Source of the DNA: AP-15 sp963772965
GTDB taxonomy: Bacteria; Pseudomonadota; Alphaproteobacteria; ATCC43930; CGMCC-115725
Direction of reading: 5' to 3'
Length of the DNA: 64,000 bases
Assembly: GCA_963772965.1 (NCBI GenBank)
Contig: CAVYZU010000013.1
Location: 248,001 to 312,000 of the forward strand
Under the pieces are notes generated by a model, which saw only the letters and a list, made by a program, of their open reading frames with translations, made no database searches and was not told the DNA's origin. Positions 16,546-25,699 of this stretch are shown one piece after another. Both the position numbers and the translations under genes were made by a program. How positions within the stretch are numbered: position 1 is the stretch's first letter; each line of letters starts with the position of its first letter.

Positions 16546-16909
16546 TCAGCGGCGCAGCAGCATCCGATCGAGATCCCGGCCGCCAAAAAGGTGGACGTGG
16601 AAATGCGGCACCTCCTGATGACCATCGCGCCCGCCATTGGCAATGATTCTATGGCCGGTTTCGGCTAGGCCACGCTCGGCGGCGATCTGACCCAGAGCGC
16701 GGAACATCGCCGAGTGCTCGGCGGCCGAACCATTTGCAGAAAAATCGTCGAGCGAAACGTATTCCCCTTTGGGGATGACAAGGATGTGGGTCGGGGCCAA
16801 TGGGTTTATATCATGAAAAGCGAGGACGTGCTCGTCTTCGTAAACTTTGGTGCACGGAAGTCTCGCCGCGCAGGATGCGCGCGAAGACATTGTTGCGATC
16901 GTAAGCCAC
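16546..16909 (-). pseudogene. HIT family (HINT-like) nucleotide hydrolase with N-terminal frameshift
   Basis: Histidine-triad protein, C-terminal HFHVHLFGG containing the HxHxH active site. The expected start MAYDRNNVFARILRGE is encoded from GTG 16907-16909, preceded by GGCGGAGGCGGAG. The frame then shifts by one base at about 16861 (extra A in GGCGAGACTTCC) before LPCTKVYEDEHVLAFHDINP continues. Removing that base restores a normal 120-residue HINT protein. It follows hisE in the same direction, a conserved alphaproteobacterial neighbourhood. Probably a sequencing error. Confidence 0.85.
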
Positions 16910-16935
16910 CGCTCCGCCTCCGCCTTATGTTCCGC

Positions 16936-17268
16936 TCACAAATTTGCCCGGCTGCGCTTTTCTTCGAGCCCCGAGATGCCTTCCCGACGCGCCAATTCGC
17001 TCGCCACGTCGTCGGGTGAGACGCCGGTATCCGCCCACAGCACAAACAGGTGATAGAGAAGATCGGCACTCTCGCCAACGAGCTTGGTGCGGTCGCCCCT
17101 GATCCCTTCGATGACCGTCTCGACCGCCTCCTCGCCGAGCTTCTGCGCGATCTTGGTGCGGCCGCGCGCAAACAGCCGACCGGTATAAGATAGCTTAGGG
17201 TCAGCGCCGCGACGAGAATCGATCACTTGCCACAACCGGTCGAGGGCTGCGCCCAATTCGTTTGACAT
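16936..17268 (-). CDS. hisE: Phosphoribosyl-ATP pyrophosphatase
   Basis: Second step of histidine biosynthesis, PR-ATP to PR-AMP. 110 residues from ATG 17268 (MSNELGAALDRLW). The MazG-like fold signature KLGEEAVETVIEG with metal-binding Glu residues and ESADLLYHLFVLWAD are diagnostic. Start is chosen 8 bp after hisF ends; longer in-frame options overlap hisF. Last histidine gene of the leftward operon before the HIT gene. Confidence 0.95.
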   Translation of the reverse strand: MSNELGAALDRLWQVIDSRRGADPKLSYTGRLFARGRTKIAQKLGEEAVETVIEGIRGDRTKLVGESADLLYHLFVLWADTGVSPDDVASELARREGISGLEEKRSRANL

Positions 17269-17276
17269 CGTTTTGT

Positions 17277-18035
17277 TCAGTCCCTGACCGGAATGCCCGA
17301 TGCGGCGAGATGTGTCTTGGCCTCGCCAATGCGCCATGTCCCGAAATGAAAAATCGAGGCGGCGAGCACTGCGGTTGCGTGCCCGTCGCGAATGCCCTCG
17401 ACCAGATGATCGAGCGTGCCGACCCCGCCCGAGGCAATGACCGGCACCCGAACCGCGTCGGCAACGGCGCGGGTCAAGGCGATGTCGAAACCCGCCCTTG
17501 TGCCGTCGCGATCCATCGACGTCAGCAGAACTTCCCCGGCGCCGTAATCAGTAAGCCGCCGCGCCCACTCGACCGCCTCGATGCCGGTCGGCCGCCGCCC
17601 GCCATGGGTGAACACCTCCCACCGACCCGGCCCGGCGGCTTTGGCGTCGATCGCGGCGACGATGCATTGGCTGCCGAATTTCTGTGCCGCCTCGCGCACG
17701 AATTCCGGGCGCGCCACTGCGGCGGTGTTGATCGACACCTTGTCAGCGCCCGACAGCAGCAGATGGCGAACATCCTCGACCGTGCGAACTCCGCCGCCGA
17801 CCGTTAGTGGCATAAAGCACTCCTCGGCGGTGCGACGGACAACGTCATAAAGCGTATCACGACCCTCTGCGCTGGCCGTGATGTCAAGAAAGCAAAGCTC
17901 GTCGGCGCCCTCCCGGTCATAAAAGCGCGCCTGCCCCACCGGATCGCCGGCATCGACCAAATCGACAAAGTTGATCCCTTTGACGACCCGGCCGTCCTTG
18001 ACATCGAGACAAGGGATGACCCGCATCTTCAGCAT
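17277..18035 (-). CDS. hisF: Imidazole glycerol phosphate synthase, cyclase subunit
   Basis: 252-residue TIM barrel that, with HisH, makes imidazole glycerol phosphate and AICAR. MLKMRVIPCLDVKDGRVVKGINF carries the catalytic Asp near residue 11, and the second catalytic Asp lies in LLTSMDRDGTRAGFD. Phosphate-binding GGVRTVEDVR and ASGGVGTLDHL loops are present. The start overlaps the 3' end of hisA by 7 bp. Confidence 0.97.
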   Translation of the reverse strand: MLKMRVIPCLDVKDGRVVKGINFVDLVDAGDPVGQARFYDREGADELCFLDITASAEGRDTLYDVVRRTAEECFMPLTVGGGVRTVEDVRHLLLSGADKVSINTAAVARPEFVREAAQKFGSQCIVAAIDAKAAGPGRWEVFTHGGRRPTGIEAVEWARRLTDYGAGEVLLTSMDRDGTRAGFDIALTRAVADAVRVPVIASGGVGTLDHLVEGIRDGHATAVLAASIFHFGTWRIGEAKTHLAASGIPVRD

Positions 18036-18767
18036 GGCCGACCTCCGCCGGCAAGCTGCAGCGCTTCTCTCGCGTCGATGCGGCCGTCATATAGCGCGCG
18101 CCCGCAGATGATTCCCGCGACACCGTCGCCCTCAACGGCCTTCAATGCGGCGATGTCGGCCAGCGAAGCGACACCGCCCGAGGCAATCACCGGGGGACGG
18201 ACTTGGCGTGCGAGTGCCGCCGCGGCCGCGGCATCGATGCCGCCGAGCACGCCGTCGCGGGCGATATCGGTATAGACGATCGCGGCCACGCCGCAATCCT
18301 CAAACCGGCGCGCGAGTTCGACAACGGCGATATCGGTTGTCTCGACCCAGCCCTCGACCGCGACCCGGCCATCGCGCGCATCTACCGCAACGGCAATCCG
18401 CCCAGGGTGATCGGCAGCTGCCGCGCGCACCAAATCGGGGTCGCGCAACGCCGCGGTCCCGAGCACGACGCGATCGATGCCGATTGCGAGCCAATGCTCG
18501 ATCGCGGCGCGATCACGGATGCCGCCGCCGAGCTGGATCTGGAGATCGACGGCTCTGCGGACGGCGGCGATCGCCTCGCCATTGATCGAATGCCCGACAA
18601 AGGCACCATTCAGATCAACGACGTGCAGCCAGTCGAACCCTGCTTCGGCGAACTGCCGCGCCTGCGCCGCGGGGTCATCGTTGAACACGGTGGCGCTCGC
18701 CATCTCGCCGCGAGACGAGACGCACGCATTTGCCGTCCTTAAGATCGATCGCCGGGAACAGGATCAC
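18029..18767 (-). pseudogene. hisA: ProFAR isomerase HisA with an N-terminal frameshift
   Basis: Phosphoribosylformimino-5-aminoimidazole carboxamide ribotide isomerase. The start GTG 18767 encodes VILFPAIDLKDGKCVRLV, with the catalytic Asp. One extra base near 18713 (T in CTCGTCTCGCGG) then shifts the frame, and RGEMASATVFNDDPAAQARQFAEAG continues in the next frame to a normal C-terminus. The second catalytic Asp (YTDIARDG) and GGIRDR loop are intact. GTG 18767 overlaps the GNAT stop as GTGA, confirming the start. The gene is essential for histidine synthesis, so the indel is probably a sequencing error. Confidence 0.9.
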
Positions 18768-19321
18768 GGCGATGACGGCCGATCGTCGAGTAGCTTGTAA
18801 TAGTAATGGCCTGGAACGATGCGGTTTTCGACCCGCGCATAGACGGGATGGGTGCCCCAACGCCGATAGCCGAGGCTTTCATACAACCCAATCGCCGCCT
18901 TTTGGGTATCGCGCAGATCGAGGTTCAGCACGGCCAGCCCCAATTCGCGGGCAAGCCGCTCGATTTCCATCACGATGTCGCGGCCAAGACCATGTCCGCG
19001 CGCCCATGGCGCCACAAACGCGCTGGTCAATGTCCCGGCAAAGGCCTGGGCCTCGTTGTTGCGCGGCGCGCGGCTCAGCTGCGCTGACCCGGCGACGATG
19101 CCGTCGAGACGGCCGACCACCACTCGACGCTCGGGGACCAGCAACACGCCCTTCCAATAATTTTCGAGAACCTGGCGCGGCGGCGGCTTGAGCCAGCCGA
19201 AGCCGCCGCCTTCGACAATGGCGCTCTCGGTCGCCTCGCAGAGGTCGTCGAGATCGGTGCCGGAATATTGGGTCAACCGTTCGACGTTGATCCGGGGCCG
19301 GACATCCAGCCGGTCGCTCAT
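18764..19321 (-). CDS. GNAT family N-acetyltransferase inside the his operon
   Basis: 185-residue acetyltransferase. The central strand ends in the acetyl-CoA pyrophosphate loop WARGHGLGRDIVMEIERLA (Q/RxxGxG/A pattern), followed by NLDLRDTQKAAIGLYESLGYRRWG, the typical motif-B helix. ATG 19321 overlaps the hisH stop as ATGA, and its own stop overlaps the hisA start as GTGA, so it is translationally coupled on both sides. Substrate unknown. The tight coupling suggests more than accidental insertion. Confidence 0.88.
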   Translation of the reverse strand: MSDRLDVRPRINVERLTQYSGTDLDDLCEATESAIVEGGGFGWLKPPPRQVLENYWKGVLLVPERRVVVGRLDGIVAGSAQLSRAPRNNEAQAFAGTLTSAFVAPWARGHGLGRDIVMEIERLARELGLAVLNLDLRDTQKAAIGLYESLGYRRWGTHPVYARVENRIVPGHYYYKLLDDRPSSP

Positions 19322-19959
19322 GGGTTCCATCGCAGAAAGTTGCGGATTAGCTGCAACCCCGCCACCTGGCTCTTCTCGGGGTGGAATTGCGTTCCGGCGA
19401 GATTGTCGTGGGCCACGACCGCGGTGATTGGCGCGCCGTAGTCGGTCAACGCGACGAGGTCGGCTTCGTTGCTTAGGCGGAACTGAAAACTGTGTACAAA
19501 ATAGGCATGGGCGCCGGCGTCGAGACCGGCAAGAAGCGCATGCACCCGTATATGAACAAGTTCGTTCCAACCCATGTGCGGGATCTTACGCGCCGGATCC
19601 GTGGGTTCGATTGCGACGACGTCGCCGCCGATCCAGCCGAGGCCGCGTGTTGTCTCAAACTCCCGCCCGCACTCGGCCATCAGCTGCATGCCGACGCAGA
19701 TCCCGAGAAATGGCCGCCCTCGCTCGAGGACCGCCTCCGAAAGAGCGTTTTCGAGACCCGGCACGGCGGCGAGCCCGCGCCGGCAATCGGCAAAGGCCCC
19801 GACCCCCGGCAACACGACGCGATCGGCGCGGGCAACGATCTCGGGCACGTTCGTAACCTCGATCTTGGCGGCAATCCCGTTTTCCGAGGCGGCGCGCTCA
19901 AACGCCTTGGCGGCCGAGGGCAAATTGCCCGAGCCATAATCGACAATTGCCACGATCAT
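19318..19959 (-). CDS. hisH: Imidazole glycerol phosphate synthase, glutamine amidotransferase subunit
   Basis: 213-residue class I glutaminase that supplies ammonia to HisF. The nucleophile Cys is in FLGICVGMQLM and the catalytic His and Glu in TQFHPEKSQ. MIVAIVDYGSGNLPSAAKAFERA is the standard opening. Start ATG 19959 overlaps the hisB stop by one base. Confidence 0.97.
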   Translation of the reverse strand: MIVAIVDYGSGNLPSAAKAFERAASENGIAAKIEVTNVPEIVARADRVVLPGVGAFADCRRGLAAVPGLENALSEAVLERGRPFLGICVGMQLMAECGREFETTRGLGWIGGDVVAIEPTDPARKIPHMGWNELVHIRVHALLAGLDAGAHAYFVHSFQFRLSNEADLVALTDYGAPITAVVAHDNLAGTQFHPEKSQVAGLQLIRNFLRWNP

Positions 19960-20579
19960 CAGATACTGCCGCCGAGAACCCCCTTGGTCGACGGCACCGT
20001 GCCGCCGCGCCGCGGATCGATTTCAACGGCTTGGCGCAATGCCCTTGCTAACCCCTTGAAACAGCTTTCGACGATGTGGTGGTTGTTCTCGCCGTAGAGA
20101 TTTTCGACGTGCAATGTCACTCCTGCCGATTGGGCAAAGGCCTGGAACCATTCCTTGAACAACTCTGTATCCATCTCACCGAGTTTCGGACGGGTAAACG
20201 CGACCTTCCAAACGAGGTAGGGACGGTTCGAAGCGTCTAAGCTGACCCGCGTCAGGGTTTCGTCCATCGGGATCACTGCATGGCCGTAGCGCGCGACCCC
20301 AGCGCGGTCGCCCAGCGCCCTCGACACCGCCTCGCCGACGACATAGCCGGTGTCCTCGGTGGTGTGGTGGTAATCAATGTGGAGATCGCCTAAGGCCCGC
20401 AGCTTGAGGTCGATCAGGCTGTGCTTTGCCAGCTGTTCGAGCATGTGGTCGAGAAAACCGATCCCGGTCGCGATGTCGCCGGTGCCGCTGCCGTCAAGAT
20501 CAACCCGGCCGGTAATCTGCGTTTCCTTGGTATTGCGTTCGACGGTCGCGACCCGCACCTCAGCCTCCTCAGCCCGCAT
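19959..20579 (-). CDS. hisB: Imidazoleglycerol-phosphate dehydratase
   Basis: 206 residues from ATG 20579 (MRAEEAEVRVATVERNTKET). Metal-binding His clusters FLDHMLEQLAKHS, DYHHTTEDTG and ENNHHIVESCFKG are intact. Earlier in-frame ATGs would add an unconserved, basic extension. It is the first gene of the leftward his operon and diverges from hslV across a 137 bp gap. Confidence 0.97.
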   Translation of the reverse strand: MRAEEAEVRVATVERNTKETQITGRVDLDGSGTGDIATGIGFLDHMLEQLAKHSLIDLKLRALGDLHIDYHHTTEDTGYVVGEAVSRALGDRAGVARYGHAVIPMDETLTRVSLDASNRPYLVWKVAFTRPKLGEMDTELFKEWFQAFAQSAGVTLHVENLYGENNHHIVESCFKGLARALRQAVEIDPRRGGTVPSTKGVLGGSI

Positions 20580-20716
20580 CCTTGCGCAGCGCATATTTAG
20601 CGATCTTGCCGCGATCTTGCCACTATCGGTCAATCGGCTTGACCGCGAACCCGCCGCGCCCACATGTCGAGTCCCGGCCGCCAGCGGCCGTTGCGGCAGG
20701 ATGACAAGCGCAGCGC

Positions 20717-21271
20717 ATGCAACATCCCGACAATATTGTTTGGCACGGCACGACCATCCTTTGCGTACGCAAGGATCACCAGGTCGTGATCGCCGGAGAC
20801 GGCCAGGTCACGATGGGCCAGACCGTGGTCAAATCGAACGCCCGCAAATTGCGCCGGCTGGCCGGCGGAAACGTGATTGCCGGGTTTGCCGGCGCCACCG
20901 CTGACGCGATCACCTTGTTCGAGCGGCTCGAAGGTAAGCTCGAGCAATATGCGGGGCAATTATCGCGCGCCTGCGTCGAGCTTGCCAAGGATTGGCGCAC
21001 CGATCGCTATTTGCGTCGACTTGAGGCGATGATGGCTGTCGCCGACAAAAATGTGTCGCTGATCTTGTCAGGCACCGGCGACGTGCTCGAACCCGAGGAC
21101 GGGCTGATCGGCATTGGCTCCGGCGGCGGTTACGCGCTTGCAGCGGCGCGCGCGCTGATGGGTATCGACAGTCTCGACGCCGTCGCGATCGCCGAGCGCG
21201 CGATGGCGATTGCCGCCGGCATCTGCATTTATACCAACGAAAAGATCACCCTCGAAAAATTGGATTACTGA
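20717..21271 (+). CDS. hslV: ATP-dependent protease subunit HslV
   Basis: 184-residue proteasome-like peptidase. The mature N-terminal Thr follows HG in NIVWHGTTILCVRKD, and GDGQVTMGQTV and GSGGGYALAAARAL are family hallmarks. Forms the HslVU (ClpYQ) complex with the next gene, 7 bp downstream. Divergence from hisB is common in Alphaproteobacteria. Confidence 0.97.
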   Translation: MQHPDNIVWHGTTILCVRKDHQVVIAGDGQVTMGQTVVKSNARKLRRLAGGNVIAGFAGATADAITLFERLEGKLEQYAGQLSRACVELAKDWRTDRYLRRLEAMMAVADKNVSLILSGTGDVLEPEDGLIGIGSGGGYALAAARALMGIDSLDAVAIAERAMAIAAGICIYTNEKITLEKLDY

Positions 21272-21278
21272 CCCGCCG

Positions 21279-22604
21279 ATGCCCGCCTTCAGCCCGCGCG
21301 AGATCGTCTCCGAACTCGACCGCTTTATCGTCGGCCAGCACGACGCCAAGCGTGCCGTCGCCATCGCCTTGCGCAACCGCTGGCGCCGTCAACAGTTGGC
21401 GCCCGAACTGCGCGAGGAAGTGTTGCCAAAGAACATCCTGATGATCGGCCCGACCGGCTGCGGCAAAACCGAGATCGCACGCCGGCTGGCTCGCCTGGCG
21501 CAGGCTCCGTTTGTCAAAGTCGAGGCGACAAAGTTTACCGAGGTCGGCTATGTCGGCCGAGATGTCGAGCAGATCGTGCGCGACCTTGTCGAGATCGCGA
21601 TCGGTATGACCCGCGAACGGCTGCGCAAAGAGGTCGAGACCAAGGCCGAACTCGCCGCTGAAGAACGCGTCCTCGATGCGCTTGTCGGTTCGAATGCCAG
21701 CGCCGATACCCGCCAGAAATTCCGCAAGCAGTTACGCGAGGGGACGCTCGATGAACGCGAGATCGAAATCTCGGTTCAGGAGAGCGCGGCGGGCAATCTG
21801 CCGACGTTCGAAATTCCCGGCATGCCCGGCGCGCAGATGGGGATGCTCAATCTCGGCGACATTTTTGGCAAGGCGTTCGGCACTCGCACCAAGCCGAAGA
21901 AGATGTCGGTCGCCGACAGCTACCGAGTGCTGATGGCCGAGGAAAGCGACAAATTGCTCGACCAGGAAATGGTGGTGCGTGAAGCGATCGCCACCGTCGA
22001 ACAGAACGGCATCGTCTTTATCGACGAGCTCGACAAGATTTGCGGCCGCGGCGAACGCGCCGCCGGCATCGGCGGGCCGGATGTCAGCCGCGAAGGGGTG
22101 CAGCGCGATCTTTTGCCATTGATCGAGGGCACGACGGTCGCGACCAAGCATGGCGCGGTCAAGACCGACCATGTCCTGTTCATCGCCTCGGGTGCGTTTC
22201 ACCAGGCGAAACCCTCCGACCTGTTGCCCGAGTTGCAAGGACGGTTGCCGATCCGGGTCGAGTTGAAAGCGCTCGACCGTAGCGATTTCCGCCGCATCCT
22301 GGTCGAGCCCGAGGCGAGCCTGATCAAGCAATACAAGGCGTTGCTCGAGACCGAAGGTGTGGCCCTCGATTTCGACGAGGACGCGATAGACGAGCTCGCC
22401 TTGTTGGCCGAGGAGATCAATACCGCGGTCGAAAATATCGGCGCGCGGCGGCTGCACACCATCCTCGAGCGGCTGTTGGAAGAGATCAGTTTTACCGCCT
22501 CCGACCGCCCCGAAGGGACCCAGGTGCGGATCGACCGCGCCTATGTCCGCGACCAAGTCGGCGCACTCGCGCAAAACGCGGATCTGTCGAAATTCATCCT
22601 ATAG
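21279..22604 (+). CDS. hslU: HslU ATPase, regulatory subunit of HslVU protease
   Basis: 441-residue AAA+ unfoldase from ATG 21279 (MPAFSPREIVSELDRFIVGQHDAKRAV). Walker A GPTGCGKTEIAR, Walker B GIVFIDELDKI, the intermediate I-domain (about residues 110-230) and the C-terminal LSKFIL tail that inserts into HslV are all present. The start seven bases after hslV stop indicates cotranscription. Confidence 0.98.
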   Translation: MPAFSPREIVSELDRFIVGQHDAKRAVAIALRNRWRRQQLAPELREEVLPKNILMIGPTGCGKTEIARRLARLAQAPFVKVEATKFTEVGYVGRDVEQIVRDLVEIAIGMTRERLRKEVETKAELAAEERVLDALVGSNASADTRQKFRKQLREGTLDEREIEISVQESAAGNLPTFEIPGMPGAQMGMLNLGDIFGKAFGTRTKPKKMSVADSYRVLMAEESDKLLDQEMVVREAIATVEQNGIVFIDELDKICGRGERAAGIGGPDVSREGVQRDLLPLIEGTTVATKHGAVKTDHVLFIASGAFHQAKPSDLLPELQGRLPIRVELKALDRSDFRRILVEPEASLIKQYKALLETEGVALDFDEDAIDELALLAEEINTAVENIGARRLHTILERLLEEISFTASDRPEGTQVRIDRAYVRDQVGALAQNADLSKFIL

Positions 22605-22614
22605 TCCGACCTTT

Positions 22615-22630
22615 AAGGGGCTGCGCCCTT
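22615..22630 (+). terminator. Hairpin after hslU
   Basis: AAGGG (22615-22619) pairs with CCCTT (22626-22630) about 10 bp after the hslU stop. The stem is short and only a weak T-rich stretch (ATCGTTTCC) follows, so intrinsic termination is uncertain. The remaining bases to 22813 show nothing else. Confidence 0.35.
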
Positions 22631-22813
22631 ATCGTTTCCGCACTTCACTATTTCCGTTTTCCCGGCAAAGGCCGGGACCCATTCGGGCCGTAACGCCAAG
22701 CTTCGCCGATATAAAAACCGAAAGCTGCAGCGACAAAAGCCAACAGCCCCCTCTCTGCAGACAGTAGAGTATGGCTACCGCGGTAAGCGCGGTGCCACGC
22801 GAGGGGGACGGAA

Positions 22814-23683
22814 ATGGCCGAAGGAGCTGTCGAAGCGAACGCCGAGATGCGGCGCTATTGGAACACGGTGGCGGGACCGCGCTGGGCCGCCGCACCCGGA
22901 TCACGGGAGCGGCGCAACCGTGAAAGCATCGACCTGCTATTGGCGCGTTTGGGTCTCCAGGGCGGCGAGAGTGTGGTCGAGATCGGCTGTGGCGCCGGCG
23001 CCTTGACGTTGCCGCTCGCCGCCGCGGTCGGCTTGCGCGGCCGCGTCGTCGCGGTCGACATCGCCGAGCCGATGCTCGGCGCCGCGCGCCAGCGGGTGGA
23101 AGAGCGCGCGCTGCGCAATGTGTCGTTGCAGCTGGGCGACGCGCAGGTCTTTGGGTTCGAGCTGGCCGCTTTCGACGTTGCAACCTCGCGCATGGGAGTC
23201 ATGTTCTTTGCCGATCCGGCGGCGGCGTTCCGCAATATCGGGACGGCGCTAAAGCCCGGCGGCAGGCTCGTCTTCGCCTGCTGGGGGCCACTCGCCGAGA
23301 ACCGCCATTGGCTCGTCGCTCATGATGTCGTGGTCCGGCATCTTGGACCGCCAGCGCCGCGGCCAGCGCACGAGCCGGGCCCGCTCGCATTCGCCAACCC
23401 CGACTATATCCGCGCGCTTTTGGCCGAGGCCGGGTTCGCCGAGATTGCGGTCGACCGGGCGCACCCGACGATCATCGGCGGCAGCCCCGAAGAAGAGGCG
23501 CGGCAGTCGCTGAGCATGGGACCGACCGCGCGCCTGATCGAAGAAAAGAACCCCGACGCCGCCACCCGTGCGGCTCTCGCCCGCGAGATCGAGGCCGCGT
23601 TCGCCGCCGAAGCCGACGCGGCTTCCGGCGAAATCCGCCTGCCCGGCACCATCTTCCTGGTCAGCGCCCGCCGCCGGGATTGA
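22814..23683 (+). CDS. Class I SAM-dependent methyltransferase
   Basis: 289 residues. Motif I VVEIGCGAGALTLPLAAAVG, AVDIAEPMLGAAR, a motif-II strand FDVATSRMGVMFFADPAAAFRNIGTALKPGGRLVFACW (given to show order) place it in the UbiE/Methyltransf_25-like group. The MRRYWNTVAGPRWAAAPGSRERRN N-terminal stretch recurs in alphaproteobacterial methyltransferases of unknown substrate. Monocistronic, with GGGGGACGG just before the ATG. Confidence 0.85.
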   Translation: MAEGAVEANAEMRRYWNTVAGPRWAAAPGSRERRNRESIDLLLARLGLQGGESVVEIGCGAGALTLPLAAAVGLRGRVVAVDIAEPMLGAARQRVEERALRNVSLQLGDAQVFGFELAAFDVATSRMGVMFFADPAAAFRNIGTALKPGGRLVFACWGPLAENRHWLVAHDVVVRHLGPPAPRPAHEPGPLAFANPDYIRALLAEAGFAEIAVDRAHPTIIGGSPEEEARQSLSMGPTARLIEEKNPDAATRAALAREIEAAFAAEADAASGEIRLPGTIFLVSARRRD

Positions 23684-23730
23684 CCGCGATCCGGGCGCGA
23701 GCCCGCCCGGATATCGGTTATGTGGTCCGG

Positions 23731-24138
23731 CTATACGAACGGATTCGCCAAGCGCAAGCGCCCGTCGACGACAAGGCCGTCATGCATATCTTCCGACCAT
23801 AGAACCCTACAGCCGGCGCGAAGCGCGGCTGCGACGACTAGCGCATCAAAGGTTGAGAATTCGTAACGCTCGGCCAGGCGCAGCGCGTCCCTGTGCAAAG
23901 CGAGATCAATCGGCAACACAGCGCGGCAGAGGGCTGTAATAACGGCGAGCGCTTCTAGCAATTCCGGCCACGTCATCCCGAGTTTGCGCCGTGCCACATT
24001 GGCGAACTCGTTGAGCCCCTGCACGCTGACACTACAACCGCTCGCAAGCAGTTGCTGTGCCCTGTTCGCCCGCGGATCCCTCGTGAACCCATAAACAAGC
24101 ACGTTGCTGTCGAGAAATTCGCCGCTTGCCTTATTCAA
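23731..24138 (-). CDS. VapC-like PIN domain toxin (ribonuclease)
   Basis: 135 residues. The PIN fold acidic residues are visible: FLDSNVLVYG (first Asp), LNEFANVARRK (Glu), and TFDALVVAAALRAGCRVLWSEDMHDG (Asp residues). TTG 24136-24138 overlaps the antitoxin stop (TTGA at 24135-24138), which fixes a coupled start. Pairs with the upstream AbrB-type antitoxin as a type II toxin-antitoxin module. Confidence 0.85.
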   Translation of the reverse strand: MNKASGEFLDSNVLVYGFTRDPRANRAQQLLASGCSVSVQGLNEFANVARRKLGMTWPELLEALAVITALCRAVLPIDLALHRDALRLAERYEFSTFDALVVAAALRAGCRVLWSEDMHDGLVVDGRLRLANPFV

Positions 24139-24365
24139 CGAGCATTCGCCTCGTCGCGGTCGAACTTCCAACCCGGGGGTAATTCCTTGCGTAAAGCACC
24201 AATCCGCTCCAATGCGCGGTCACGGCTGACGTCGCGCGCGATGTCGAACGCCCGACTGCCGGCGATCTGAACTTCGACCTCGTCCCCCTCATTCAGCTCC
24301 AACGCTTCAACCACCGCGGCGGGAAGACGGATGGCGAGACTGTTACCCCATTTCGCTACCTTCAT
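24135..24365 (-). CDS. AbrB/MazE-type antitoxin (VapB-like)
   Basis: 76-residue swapped-hairpin DNA-binding protein. MKVAKWGNSLAIRLPAAVVE followed by LNEGDEVEVQ is the SpoVT/AbrB signature, and the acidic/basic tail would bind the toxin. ATG 24365 is chosen because the domain begins there; 20 further in-frame residues upstream are unrelated. It probably autoregulates the operon. Coupled to the PIN toxin. Confidence 0.87.
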   Translation of the reverse strand: MKVAKWGNSLAIRLPAAVVEALELNEGDEVEVQIAGSRAFDIARDVSRDRALERIGALRKELPPGWKFDRDEANAR

Positions 24366-24447
24366 CGGAGATCGCCCAAGATAGACAGGAAAAGAGTATA
24401 TCTTATGGAGCCTTGGAGATTTCAACCGGGCCGGCTGTCCCGTCGTG

Positions 24448-25687
24448 TCAGATCACCTTGCGCTGCCGAAGGCTGTCGATTTGGGCCGGGGTGTAGCCGA
24501 GATCGGCGAGGATTTCGTCGTTATCGGCGCCGAGTTTCGGGGCGACGCCGACCTTGGCCGGGGTTCCCGAAAAATGCCACGGCGACCCGTGCACCTTCAG
24601 CCGTTTGCCGTATTCCGGGTAGTCGATCTCGGTCACGTAACCGTTCGCCAGCACGTCGGGGTCGCTCGAGGCTTCGAGTAGGGTATTGATCGGTGCGGCG
24701 ACGATGTCAGCCGCGCGGAGCTGCTCGACCCAATGGTCGCGCGGCCCAGTCGCAAACAGCTCATCGAGCGTCTGCAATAAGCTCGCCCGCTTGTCGTCAG
24801 AGGTGATGACGATCCCGAGATCGCCAAAACCCGCTTTTTCGAGCGCCTCGTAAAAGCCGAGAGCGGTCATCGCCTCGCGCCATTTACGCGCCCCGTTCAG
24901 CTGAAACACGAGGGGCTTGCCGTCGCGGTCGTTAAAGCTGGCGCTGATTCCGGGGCGCTCTTGTGTCCCGGTAATGCGGGCCTGCCCCGTCACCGGATTG
25001 CGGTTGCGCCACATCGCGGTCGTCAAGGTCCAGCCCATCAGCCGGATCTGGCCGCCGAGCAACGAGCAATCGACCTTTTGCCCGATGCCGGTGCTGCGCG
25101 CATAAGTCAGCGCAGCGAGCGCACCGCCAAAAGCAAGGATCGCGCAGGTCTCGTCGGCGACCGAAACGATGCCGGTCTTTAACGGCTGGCCCGGAGTGGA
25201 ATAAGCCTCGGCGATGCCGCCCAAGGCTTGCGCCATCGAGTTCGGTGCCCGGCAGATCGGCATGCGGCCCCTTGGGCCCATAGCCGGAGACCGACATGTA
25301 GACGAGCCGCGAATTGACTTGCCGCAATTCCTCGTAGCCAAAGCCGTTTTTCTCAGCCGCACCCGGCCGGAAATTCTGGCCGAAAATGTCCGCCTCGGCG
25401 ACCAATTTGCGCAGGATCTCGCGGCCTTCCGCGCTCTTCAAGTTCAACGTCAGGCTTTTGACGCCGCGGTTGTTGGTCTCGAAATAGGTGCTGGGCAATC
25501 CCGGCAATACCGTCGAGCCGCGCGAATTGTCGCCGATTTCGGGCACCTCGATCTTGATCACCTCGGCGCCGAGATCGGCCATCAGCATATAGGGCACGGT
25601 GCCGGCCTGCGCTGTCGAGCAGGCGACGACCTTGACCCCCTGCAGCGGGCCGTGCGGTTGCGGTTCGCGCGGTTGCGGTTCGGCCAT
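24448..25687 (-). pseudogene. CaiB/BaiF family CoA transferase, interrupted by one frameshift
   Basis: Family III CoA transferase. The N-terminal frame (from ATG 25687) contains LQGVKVVACSTAQAGTVP, DLGAEVIKIE and NRGVKSLTLNLKSAEG, ending near LPGTELDG. The protein resumes in another frame at MAQALGGIAEAYSTPGQPLK, through the conserved GGQIRLMGW and PEYGKRLKVHGSPWHF segments. The join is a single base near 25237. Followed upstream by the LDH-family dehydrogenase in the same direction, so the two may act on the same hydroxy-acid/CoA-thioester pathway (inference). Confidence 0.87.
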
Positions 25688-25699
25688 TGACGAGCCTCC

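Noticed and set aside
20581..20630. Sigma-32 heat-shock promoter before hslV (CTTG with CTAT)
   Set aside because: CTTG and CTATCGG are present, but the spacing is too short and the -10 match is poor.
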